The notes under the pieces are model-generated. The model saw nothing but the letters and a program-made list of their open reading frames with translations, did no database searches and was not told the DNA's origin. From SAR86 cluster bacterium (lineage in GTDB: Bacteria > Pseudomonadota > Gammaproteobacteria > Pseudomonadales > Azotimanducaceae), in assembly GCA_013204195.1 (NCBI GenBank), contig JABMOJ010000167.1:1-7385 (forward strand): a stretch of DNA of 7,385 nucleotides. Direction: 5' to 3'. Below, one piece after another: positions 1 to 6,299 of this stretch. Both the position numbers and the translations under genes were made by a program. Every line of letters starts with the position of its first letter. The stretch's first letter is position 1.

Positions 1-1396
1 ATTCCCAGCTCCGTGCCTGCTCCGGTTTAAGTGCTGGATTGCCGCGAAAGGCATCAAAAAATCCAAATCGCTCCGTAAAAGTGGGATTTTTAGTCGCGTC
101 ACCCACAGAGGCAAACAGTGTCGTGGTGTCATTAGCGTGCCAGGCCGCGGTTGTGCGCCAACTGAGCGCGTTTTGAAACTCACTGTTATTTTCGTGTCGA
201 GCACTCAGGGATAGTTCTAAGTCATCACCATTGAGCCGGTATTCTGCGGCCAGGGCCCGGTTGCGGGTGGTCAGGTCCTTGTTGGGGTCACCGAAGAAAC
301 TGGCGGTGCCGCGCTGGGCGTAATCTTCGGTTTCATGTTCAGCGATGAAGGTGAGCGTGTGTGGGCCTAAAAATAGATCTGTTTGTGACATGACCCGATC
401 CCGAGTGCCACGACTGATATCGGGGCTGATTTGGCCTGTCAAATTGGTGTTGTCTGAGTCTGATCTCGAGAGGCTTAGCGACTGCTTGAGTCGGCCATCC
501 AGTAAGCTGAATGCTGCTGATGCCATGCTGTAGGTCTGTTTTGCATCGGTTCGAAAATCGGCGTCGACGGGCAAGCCCGTTACCGCATAGTCAATGTCGT
601 CAAATGCCGATGATGAGTTTGTCTGACGATAGCTGAAGCCAAGCTGCAGGTCATTATCTGTTAGGTATTTGCCGTTCATGGCTATGGTCGTATTCTCGTA
701 GCCGTCATCTTCATTGCCTTGGCGGGAGATGTTGGTGCCATCGGTTCTATAATCGTTGATCCCCAGACTGAATTGATATTGGGGCTCACTGAACAGATAG
801 TTGGCGCCAATAGTCTGGCTGTTGAATGCGCCTATTGCCGAGTCTAATGACAGGCGATGATGGGTGCCGCTATCGACCCGAGGTATGGTGATAATGTTGA
901 TAACGCCGGCAAGGGCGTCGCTACCCCATAGGGCGCTTTGCGGTCCACGGACAATTTCAATTCGTTCGATCTGGTCGGTATTCAGATGTGCGAAGTTAAA
1001 TTCACTCCCCTGGGATACATCGTTAGCTTCAATGCCGTCAATCAGAACCAATACTTGATTGGCTTCGGCACCTCTGACTCTAATTTGAGTTACTGCCCCC
1101 CTCGATCCTTGTTGGCTAACGGCAAATCCTGGTATCTCTCTTAACAAGTCAGCGATGCTGTTGGCGTTTCTCTGCTGAATTTCCTGTTTGCTGAGGATGC
1201 TGATGGCGCTAGCGGTTTCATCGATACTGATGGGAGTTCGTGAGGCAGTGACTGTGATGGTGGTCATGGTCTGCGATGAAGCGGTCTGCGATGAAGCGGT
1301 CTGCGATGGATTGGTCGCACCAAAAGCGGTATTGCAGGCTACTGTCAATAGTAACGTGAGCCGGTAGATTACCTTGGAATAGATTCGTATTGTCAT
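1..1396 (-). CDS. btuB: BtuB-like TonB-dependent cobalamin receptor (C-terminus beyond window)
   Basis: This is an outer-membrane receptor that imports vitamin B12 and related corrinoids using TonB/ExbBD energy. Reading the minus strand from ATG at 1396 gives 465 codons without a stop, up to the window edge. BtuB proteins are usually a little over 600 residues, so roughly the last 150 are outside. Residues 1-26 form a signal peptide (basic start, LTLLLTVA core, AFG/A cleavage site). Residues 28-43 are a linker with a TASSQ repeat, and ITVTA at 47-51 is the TonB box. The plug domain follows, with RVRGAEANQVLVLIDG, IERIEIVRGPQSALWGSDA and GVINIIT. After it come alternating beta-strand segments typical of the barrel. 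The start is supported by GGAGGG four bases upstream and by the signal peptide beginning there. The cobalamin riboswitch in the leader is the main reason for choosing BtuB over another TonB receptor. The exact corrinoid transported is inferred. Confidence 0.93.
   Translation of the reverse strand, partial: MTIRIYSKVIYRLTLLLTVACNTAFGATNPSQTASSQTASSQTMTTITVTASRTPISIDETASAISILSKQEIQQRNANSIADLLREIPGFAVSQQGSRGAVTQIRVRGAEANQVLVLIDGIEANDVSQGSEFNFAHLNTDQIERIEIVRGPQSALWGSDALAGVINIITIPRVDSGTHHRLSLDSAIGAFNSQTIGANYLFSEPQYQFSLGINDYRTDGTNISRQGNEDDGYENTTIAMNGKYLTDNDLQLGFSYRQTNSSSAFDDIDYAVTGLPVDADFRTDAKQTYSMASAAFSLLDGRLKQSLSLSRSDSDNTNLTGQISPDISRGTRDRVMSQTDLFLGPHTLTFIAEHETEDYAQRGTASFFGDPNKDLTTRNRALAAEYRLNGDDLELSLSARHENNSEFQNALSWRTTAAWHANDTTTLFASVGDATKNPTFTERFGFFDAFRGNPALKPEQARSWE
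1268..1310 (-). repeat. 15-bp in-frame tandem repeat in btuB linker
   Basis: The unit GGTCTGCGATGAAGC (plus-strand reading) occurs twice perfectly at 1268-1282 and 1283-1297. A third, imperfect copy runs to about 1310. The period is a multiple of three, so on the minus strand it encodes repeated Q-T-A-S-S between the signal peptide and the TonB box of BtuB. Gain or loss of copies would change linker length without a frameshift. Confidence 0.85.
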
Positions 1397-1399
1397 ATG

Positions 1400-1440
1400 C
1401 CCTCCACACTCTCACCCGAGTGTTGATTTTGCGCAGAGGG
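1400..1440 (-). promoter_or_regulatory. Shine-Dalgarno-sequestering hairpin of btuB
   Basis: On the minus strand, CCCUC (1436-1440) can pair with GAGGG (1400-1404), which is the core of the btuB ribosome binding site GGAGGG just before the ATG at 1396. Inside it, ACACUC (1418-1423) pairs perfectly with GAGUGU (1406-1411) around a six-base loop. This long hairpin hides the SD, as expected for the expression platform of a translational OFF switch. The pairing is read directly from the sequence. The regulatory role is inferred from its place between the cobalamin aptamer and the start codon. Confidence 0.7.
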
Positions 1441-1468
1441 GTGCATCTAACCGCGAGACGGTCAGCAC
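1441..1468 (-). promoter_or_regulatory. Leader hairpin, candidate kissing-loop stem of the B12 switch
   Basis: The minus strand folds as GUGC/GCAC plus UGACCG/CGGUUA, with a three-base bulge and the loop UCUCG. It abuts the SD-sequestering hairpin and lies 3' of the aptamer, where class I cobalamin riboswitches carry the stem whose loop kisses L5. The aptamer's L5 region contains CGAG (within ACGAGUUAG), complementary to CUCG in this loop. Four base pairs is modest support. There is no U-run, so it is not a convincing intrinsic terminator. Confidence 0.5.
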
Positions 1469-1498
1469 AGTCGCCCGCCGCGATGTGTTTAAAGTGAT

Positions 1499-1673
1499 GT
1501 TGAGTAGCGGGCCGGTCTCCGGACTCACGAGTGAAAAAATTCATGTCCACCTGCCTTCCCATGCCGATAGGCACAGTGGCGTCGTAGGTGGACTAACTCG
1601 TTTACCGTTGCGGGGGCAGTGCCAGGTTTTCACAGGCTTCCCGTTTCATCCCGTTGTCTAAGATTCACTAAAC
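1499..1673 (-). promoter_or_regulatory. Cobalamin riboswitch aptamer
   Basis: The element binds adenosylcobalamin or a related corrinoid and controls btuB. Read on the minus strand, it has the conserved landmarks in the expected order. These are ACGGGAA, a P4 hairpin GCC...GGC, the core CUGCCCCCGCAACGGUAA (1602-1619), GCCACUGUGCC, CAUGGGAAGGCAGG, and the B12 box GAGUCCGGAGACCGGCC (1510-1526). The ends were set by a plausible P1 stem, GUUUAGUG (1666-1673) with UACUCAAC (1499-1506), which has one mismatch. About 100 bases separate it from the btuB start, and they hold two hairpins that look like the expression platform. Which cobalamin form it prefers cannot be read from the sequence with confidence. 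Confidence 0.95.
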
Positions 1674-1702
1674 GCGGGGACACCTTCTACAAAGACGCGC
1701 GA

Positions 1703-1731
1703 AGGATAGGCGTCCTTTCCACTCGGGTCAA
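1703..1731 (-). promoter_or_regulatory. Predicted sigma70 promoter for the btuB leader
   Basis: On the minus strand, TTGACC (-35, 1726-1731) is followed after exactly 17 bases by TATCCT (-10, 1703-1708). Transcription would start near 1696, about 25 bases before the first base of the riboswitch P1 stem, which gives a leader of about 300 nt. The position relative to the aptamer supports the call. The -10 matches consensus at four of six positions. Confidence 0.55.
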
Positions 1732-1802
1732 TGAAGTTTTCTTTGCATTGGTCATGAAACGCCTTCATGCTCATGCGGATCCCTGCGTGAGACTGACTTA
1801 GC

Positions 1803-1818
1803 GCCTGATAGGGCAGGC
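1803..1818 (+). other. Short inverted repeat upstream of the SGNH hydrolase gene
   Basis: GCCTG (1803-1807) and CAGGC (1814-1818) are perfect inverted arms around ATAGGG. The repeat lies about 38 bases before the hydrolase start and upstream of the btuB promoter on the other strand. It could be a small operator or a leader hairpin, but five-base arms occur by chance. The rest of 1735-1855 shows no convincing plus-strand promoter. Confidence 0.25.
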
Positions 1819-1855
1819 ACCAACCTCAAATCGATAACCATGGCTAAGGCTCCCT

Positions 1856-2632
1856 ATGCTGCGACTGACTATTCTATGGACCTTGTGTCTGTTTCTTGCG
1901 CCGCTGCTAGTGCTGCAGGGCCTGCTGGTTAGAGCTCGAACGGTGGCCTTGCCCGCTGCGCGAGGACCAAGCAACGGTCAGGTTGGTGAGGGTTCAAGTT
2001 CGTTGCTGTTACTGGGGATCGGCGACTCAGTCATCGAAGGTCTAGGCGTCGCTCATGTGGAGGAAGCATTGACTCGGCAACTCGCACTTAAACTACATCA
2101 ACAGAATAGTCGGCCAATATTATGGCAAACCCAGGGCCGTAATGGCGACCGGGTCAGAGATTTAATTGCCCGCTTACCGCTATTGGATGGCGTTGAGCCC
2201 GACCTGGTGTTGGTCTCTATTGGGGTCAATGACGTGTCACATCTAACATCAGTGACACGTTGGCAATGGGAAGTTACGCACCTGATTGCCGAGTTGAAAT
2301 TGCGCTTCAGCGCGCCTATTGTGTTTCTGGGTATTCCCCCGATGGGTCAGTTTTCGGCCTTGCCACAACCGCTGAGATTCGCGTTTGGTGTTCGCGCTCG
2401 ACTGTTGGATCAGACCTTGCAACAAGCGGCGAAATTGCTCTCGGGTATTTACTGGTTCGACACGGCTTCGGGTTTCCAGGCGCAGCTACTCGCCCGTGAC
2501 GGTTATCATCCAGGCCCACTCGCCTGTGAATCGTTGGCCACCGCGCTGTCGTTACAATTCGGGGAGTTGCTGAATTCGCCAGTTCAGGGTTCAACTCAGG
2601 CAGCGCCGCCGGTAAACTGGGGGGTGAAATGA
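1856..2632 (+). CDS. Membrane-anchored SGNH/GDSL-family hydrolase
   Basis: This is a probable serine esterase or lipase-type hydrolase of the SGNH fold; its substrate is unknown. The 258-residue product starts with a hydrophobic segment (about residues 4-25), followed by RAR with no clear cleavage site, so it is probably anchored in the inner membrane with its catalytic domain in the periplasm. Block I is GIGDSVIEG with nucleophile Ser58. The block II glycine is likely Gly94 in TQGRNGDRV. Block III is SIGVNDV with Asn125, and block V is DGYHPG with Asp215 and His218, so the full catalytic set is present. The stretch IPPMGQFSALPQPLRF resembles uncharacterised proteobacterial SGNH proteins of similar size. 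The start has only a weak SD (AAGG, six bases before ATG), but the hydrophobic N-terminus begins there. It is divergent from btuB, with 73 bases to the SulP gene downstream. Confidence 0.88.
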   Translation: MLRLTILWTLCLFLAPLLVLQGLLVRARTVALPAARGPSNGQVGEGSSSLLLLGIGDSVIEGLGVAHVEEALTRQLALKLHQQNSRPILWQTQGRNGDRVRDLIARLPLLDGVEPDLVLVSIGVNDVSHLTSVTRWQWEVTHLIAELKLRFSAPIVFLGIPPMGQFSALPQPLRFAFGVRARLLDQTLQQAAKLLSGIYWFDTASGFQAQLLARDGYHPGPLACESLATALSLQFGELLNSPVQGSTQAAPPVNWGVK

Positions 2633-2715
2633 TCGCTTATACCTCGATCTTGCTCGTGACAGCCCCTACCTCTTCTCCCATTGCTGTATATATGATGATT
2701 CCACTATGTTGTTGA
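2629..2715 (+). CDS. Possible 28-residue ORF overlapping two genes
   Basis: This ORF starts at an ATG that overlaps the hydrolase stop codon (ATGA, 2629-2632) and ends at a TGA (2713-2715), ten bases into the SulP coding sequence, in a different frame. GGGGTG just upstream could serve as an SD. The product, starting MIAYTSILLVTAP, is short and mildly hydrophobic, and I recognise no family. Because the SulP start at 2706 has no evident SD of its own, this ORF might deliver terminating ribosomes to it (translational coupling). It could equally be a chance frame in a short gap. Confidence 0.3.
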   Translation: MIAYTSILLVTAPTSSPIAVYMMIPLCC

Positions 2716-4433
2716 AACGTTGGTTAACCCATCTTCTGCCCGTGATGCAGTGGTGGCCTAAGTATAACGGCGAAGCCTTTCGAGCCGATCTGGTTGCGGG
2801 AATCGTCGTCTTGTTTATTACTGTGCCACAGGTTATCGCCTATGCCTTCCTGGCTGGTTTGCCGGCTGAGACTGGCCTGTATGCGGCGATTATGGCGCTG
2901 TTGTGTTATGCCGCCTTTGGCAGTTGTCGCACATTGGCCGTAGGGCCAACAGCGATTTTGGCGATGATGAGTCTTGAGTCTGTCTCTGCATTTCAAACTC
3001 CCGGCACCCTTGAGTACACGTTGCTGGCGTCTAAGTTGGCCATGGTCACCGGTGGTGTACTAGTGCTGTTAAGGATTATCAACTTTGGCGCTGTGGTCAG
3101 TTTTCTCAGTCACGCGGTGGTGACCGGCTTTATCACTGCCGCAGCGATATTGATTATCACTAATCAAATTCCCTCCATTCTCGGTCTGTCTGCGCCCCCT
3201 GATACTGCCGTTGTGATCGTGCTGCAACACGTTGCCAGTGGTATGGATAGTCTCAATCTGGCGGCCATGAGTATCGCTATCGGGGCGATGTTTCTCTTGT
3301 GGTTTTGTCGTCATCATTTTGAAGCGCTGTTGCAATCCACCGGAATCCACCCGCGCTGGATCGGTAGTTTGGTGAAATCGGCGCCCATGTACGCAGTGAT
3401 CCTTTCGGTTGCCATTGTCTGGTCAATGGGACTGGATCAGAGCAGTGGCGTGTCAGTGGTAGGTGTTATCCCTAATCAATTACCCACATGGGCGCAAATG
3501 GATCCGAGTCTTGTGGAAATTCAACAATTACTACCGTCGGCGTTGTTGATGTCGATGGTGATCTTTATGGAAAGTACATCCATCGGCGCGGCAGTGGCGA
3601 GTAAACGTCGCGAAAAAATCGAACCGAACCAGGAGCTTGTCGGTTTGGGTCTGGCCAATCTGGGTTCCGCCATGGTCGGCGGCTTTCCTGTTGCAGGCAG
3701 TTTTGCTCGAACTATCGTTAATTTCAGCTCCGGCGCCGTCACACCGGTGGCGTCTTTGGTTACTTGTGTATTGGTGGTGATTACATTGGTCTGGTTTGCG
3801 CCCTGGTTTTATTACCTGCCTAAAGCAGTGCTGTCGGCGATTATTGTGATGTCAGCAATCCAGTTGATCGATCTGCATGGCATTCGAAAGACGTTTCAAT
3901 TCAATCGAATTGATTCGGTGACCTTCGCCTGTACGTTTCTCGCGGTCTTAGGGCTTGGGGTCGAGACCGGTATTCTTGCGGGCATCGCCATTTCATTTTT
4001 GTTGCTCATTCGAAGCAGCAGCAAACCCAATATTGCCGTTGTCGGTCGGGTCGGCAATACAGAAACCTTTCGCAACGTTTTACGTCACGATGTGGGGACT
4101 TCACCGCAAGTTCTCGCGCTGCGAATCGATGAGAGTATCTACTTTGTTAATACGCGTTATATCGAGGTCTTCCTGTTTAACAAGATTGCCGACTCGCCGG
4201 CGATCAAACATGTCATTTTGATTTGTAGTTCGGCCAATTTTATTGATACTAGTGGTCTGGAAATGCTCGAGCTATTGCAGGATAGCCTGGCTGAAGTGGG
4301 GGTTACGTTGCACCTGGCGGAAGTTAAGGGTCCGGTGATGGATAAGCTGAAAGAGACTGAGTTTTTTGCGAATATGCAGGGCAATGTGTATTTTTCTACT
4401 GATCTTGCCCTAAAGGACTTGGCCGAAGTTTGA
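2706..4433 (+). CDS. SulP/SLC26-family anion permease with STAS domain
   Basis: This is an inner-membrane transporter, probably for sulfate; SulP members also carry bicarbonate, dicarboxylates or other anions, so the substrate is a family-level inference. At 575 residues it has normal length. The membrane domain spans about 30-435. It includes the TM1 segment VPQVIAYAFLAGLPAETGLYA (PQ at 41-42), AVGPTAILAM (about 78-86), and GSFARTIVNFSSGA (331-344), the latter two matching the SulP elements around the substrate site. The cytoplasmic STAS domain covers about 465-570. It contains LALRIDESIYFVNTRY and IDTSGLEML, with Ser516 at the position phosphorylated in anti-anti-sigma-type STAS proteins. 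No in-frame ATG lies upstream of 2706, and no clear SD precedes it. The dienelactone hydrolase gene follows after 45 bases on the same strand. Confidence 0.93.
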   Translation: MLLKRWLTHLLPVMQWWPKYNGEAFRADLVAGIVVLFITVPQVIAYAFLAGLPAETGLYAAIMALLCYAAFGSCRTLAVGPTAILAMMSLESVSAFQTPGTLEYTLLASKLAMVTGGVLVLLRIINFGAVVSFLSHAVVTGFITAAAILIITNQIPSILGLSAPPDTAVVIVLQHVASGMDSLNLAAMSIAIGAMFLLWFCRHHFEALLQSTGIHPRWIGSLVKSAPMYAVILSVAIVWSMGLDQSSGVSVVGVIPNQLPTWAQMDPSLVEIQQLLPSALLMSMVIFMESTSIGAAVASKRREKIEPNQELVGLGLANLGSAMVGGFPVAGSFARTIVNFSSGAVTPVASLVTCVLVVITLVWFAPWFYYLPKAVLSAIIVMSAIQLIDLHGIRKTFQFNRIDSVTFACTFLAVLGLGVETGILAGIAISFLLLIRSSSKPNIAVVGRVGNTETFRNVLRHDVGTSPQVLALRIDESIYFVNTRYIEVFLFNKIADSPAIKHVILICSSANFIDTSGLEMLELLQDSLAEVGVTLHLAEVKGPVMDKLKETEFFANMQGNVYFSTDLALKDLAEV

Positions 4434-4478
4434 GTGGGGTTAGGTCGGGAGTCTAGAAGATAAATAAACAGGAGACTG

Positions 4479-5201
4479 ATGATGCATACGGAAAACGTTG
4501 AATATCGAGATGGCGATGTGGTTCTTGAGGGTTATCTAGCTTACGACGAAAGTATTAAGGGGCCGAGGCCTTTGGTTTTAGTCGCCCATGACTGGACCGG
4601 GCGGCGGGACTTCGCCACCGCTAAGGCAGAAGAAATGGCGCGTCTGGGCTACGTTGGATTTGCCCTGGATATGTATGGCAAGGGCGTGTTTGGCAGTGAT
4701 AGTGACGTTGAAGGCAATAGTGCCCTGATGGGCCCTTTCGCGGCAGACCGGGCGAAGCTCAGAAAGCGGATTTTGGCAGCGCTAACCTGTGCCAAGGGCT
4801 TGGGCCAGGTTGATGCGTCGAAGGTTGGCGCCATGGGTTATTGCTTTGGCGGTATGTGCGTGCTGGAGTTAGCGCGTGCCGGCGCCGATGTCGGTGGCGT
4901 GATCAGCATTCACGGGATCTTCTCTGCTGGCGCCGAACCCAACGCGCTGATTAGCGCCAAAGTGTTGTGTCTGCATGGACATGATGACCCGATGGTGCCG
5001 CCAGAACAGGTGCTGGCATTTGAGCAAGAGATGAGCGGCGCTGGCGTCGACTGGCAGGTCCATGCCTATGGCGGTACGATGCACGCCTTCACCAATCCGG
5101 ATGCCAATAACCCGGACTTCGGCGCGGTGTTTAATCCCGCTGCAAATCAACGGGCGAGTCGCTCGATTGAGAATTTTTGGACGGAGATATTTTCGGTTTA
5201 G
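4479..5201 (+). CDS. Dienelactone hydrolase family protein
   Basis: This is a cytoplasmic alpha/beta hydrolase of the dienelactone hydrolase (carboxymethylenebutenolidase) family, 240 residues, the usual size. The Cys-Asp-His triad is visible. Cys122 is in the nucleophile elbow MGYCFGGM, Asp170 in LHGHDDPMVPPE and His202 in GGTMHAFTNP. The conserved tail PDANNPDFGAVFNPAANQRA is also present. At the position where classical enzymes have a cysteine-activating glutamate (HE motif), this one has Asp38 in VAHDWTGR. The start has a good SD (GGAG, four bases upstream); a second ATG follows directly and could be used instead. No other aromatic-degradation gene is nearby, so a role in chloroaromatic breakdown is not supported. 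A general hydrolase acting on lactones or esters is more likely. It is probably co-transcribed with the SulP gene. Confidence 0.9.
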   Translation: MMHTENVEYRDGDVVLEGYLAYDESIKGPRPLVLVAHDWTGRRDFATAKAEEMARLGYVGFALDMYGKGVFGSDSDVEGNSALMGPFAADRAKLRKRILAALTCAKGLGQVDASKVGAMGYCFGGMCVLELARAGADVGGVISIHGIFSAGAEPNALISAKVLCLHGHDDPMVPPEQVLAFEQEMSGAGVDWQVHAYGGTMHAFTNPDANNPDFGAVFNPAANQRASRSIENFWTEIFSV

Positions 5202-5357
5202 CGTGGGGCCCTAGAAGAGTCCCCTCGGCGATGGCGGAAGTCGTTGAATGACAAGCGGCAGACTCAGCTGCTGTGATCTTGTGACTTAAAAATGCTTCAG
5301 AACGGCAATGCACTGGCATGCGAGTAATATGCCTGGTCAATTCGGCCTGGTTCGCTG

Positions 5358-6128
5358 CTAAAAATTGTCTTTGAGTTGGCGAGTTTTGGCAAATACATCA
5401 ACCAGTTCTGCGTCTGTCATATCGAGGGTGTCTTGCAGGTTGAGACTCATCGGGCGCAGGAAGGGGTTGGTTGCTTTTTCGACGCCCAGTAATGAGGGTA
5501 CGGTGGGCTGGCCCGCTGCCCTGAGGGCGTCAATTTCTCGAGCGCGCTGTTGCAGCTGGTCATTCTGAGGCTCAACACTGAGCGCGAATCGAGCGTTGGC
5601 CTGTGTATATTCATGGGCGCAATACACCAGTGTATCGTCTGGCAAAGCCAGCAGTTTCTGCAAGCTATGCCACATCTGAGCTGGCGTGCCTTCGAATAAT
5701 CGGCCACAGCCTAGTGCAAACAACGCATCGCCACTGAACAGCGCAGCATCATCCGGCAAATAGTAGGCGATATGGCCTAAGGTATGGCCAGACACATCGA
5801 ATACTTGAACGCAGTGACCACCGAAGTCAAAACTGTCGCCATCAGCCATCAGAATATCGATGCCGGGTATTCGATCGGCATCAGTCTTGGAGCCGATGAT
5901 CTGGCAATGCCATTGCGCCTTCAACGCCAGATTACCACCCGCATGATCAAAGTGGTGATGGGTGTTGAATATGTGGGTCAGGGTCCAACCCTGGAGCTTT
6001 AGCGCCGCGTTCAGCGGTTCAATTTCCGGCGTGTCGATAGCCGCAGTCAAATTGGACTCGCTGTCGTGAATCAAGTAGCCGTAGTTGTCTGAAAGGCAAG
6101 GAAATTGGTGAACCTGCAATTTGGCCAT
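5358..6128 (-). CDS. gloB: Hydroxyacylglutathione hydrolase (glyoxalase II)
   Basis: The enzyme hydrolyses S-lactoylglutathione to D-lactate and glutathione, the second step of methylglyoxal detoxification in the cytoplasm. It is a metallo-beta-lactamase-fold protein of 256 residues, the normal GloB length. Metal ligands are visible: His57, His59, Asp61 and His62 (THHHFDHAGG), His115 (SGHTLGH), Asp134 (SGDALFALGCGRLFEG) and His172 (YCAHEYT). The C-terminus ends in the typical RQLKDNF. The start MAKLQVHQF at 6128 is preferred over an in-frame ATG at 6176. AAGGTG sits just before 6128, homologous proteins begin here, and the 6176 ATG lies inside the predicted -10 box. The gene converges with the dienelactone hydrolase gene (156 bases apart). 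It lies 171 bases downstream of the Nudix gene on the same strand and probably has its own promoter. Confidence 0.96.
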   Translation of the reverse strand: MAKLQVHQFPCLSDNYGYLIHDSESNLTAAIDTPEIEPLNAALKLQGWTLTHIFNTHHHFDHAGGNLALKAQWHCQIIGSKTDADRIPGIDILMADGDSFDFGGHCVQVFDVSGHTLGHIAYYLPDDAALFSGDALFALGCGRLFEGTPAQMWHSLQKLLALPDDTLVYCAHEYTQANARFALSVEPQNDQLQQRAREIDALRAAGQPTVPSLLGVEKATNPFLRPMSLNLQDTLDMTDAELVDVFAKTRQLKDNF

Positions 6129-6171
6129 AGGGCACCTTAAGTCAGCAATGGAAAGGGGGCGACGAGACAGT

Positions 6172-6200
6172 ACCATAGCGGCTCAGGGCGGCCTCATCAA
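6172..6200 (-). promoter_or_regulatory. Predicted sigma70 promoter of gloB
   Basis: On the minus strand, TTGATG (6195-6200) and TATGGT (6172-6177) are separated by exactly 17 bases. Each matches four of six consensus positions. Transcription would start near 6165, leaving a leader of about 37 nt before the gloB ATG at 6128. Confidence 0.45.
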
Positions 6201-6299
6201 GAAGTTTGCCGGGCTGGCGTCGAGGTAGCCTGGTGAACCCAGGGCCATAAAGATTCTGGTGTCTATTCCGCTGGTGCGCGCCGCGAAGGCGTGGGTACG

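Noticed and set aside
864..1144. Plus-strand frames opposite the btuB plug region
   Set aside because: They are antisense to the well-conserved TonB plug coding sequence and have no SD or family resemblance.
1218..1574. 118-residue minus-strand frame spanning the riboswitch and the btuB start
   Set aside because: It runs through the conserved riboswitch core and reads the btuB N-terminus in another frame; its composition (runs of repeated IADRF and His) comes from the 15-bp repeat.
1619..1801. 60-residue plus-strand frame upstream of the SGNH gene
   Set aside because: It overlaps the riboswitch and btuB promoter on the opposite strand, has no convincing SD and no recognisable protein features.
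1840..1935. Short frame from ATG at about 1840 reading into the SGNH gene
   Set aside because: It is out of frame with the hydrolase and ends within its first 30 codons; no SD supports it.
5202..5357. Possible bidirectional terminator between the dienelactone hydrolase and gloB genes
   Set aside because: GGGG/CCCC at about 5205-5224 is a four-pair stem with a large loop and no U-run; no other stem there looks convincing, so no terminator is called.
6229..6243. CCTGG-TGAAC-CCAGG inverted repeat between the Nudix and gloB genes
   Set aside because: The arms are short, no U-run follows on either strand, and it lies outside the predicted promoter, so there is no basis for a function.
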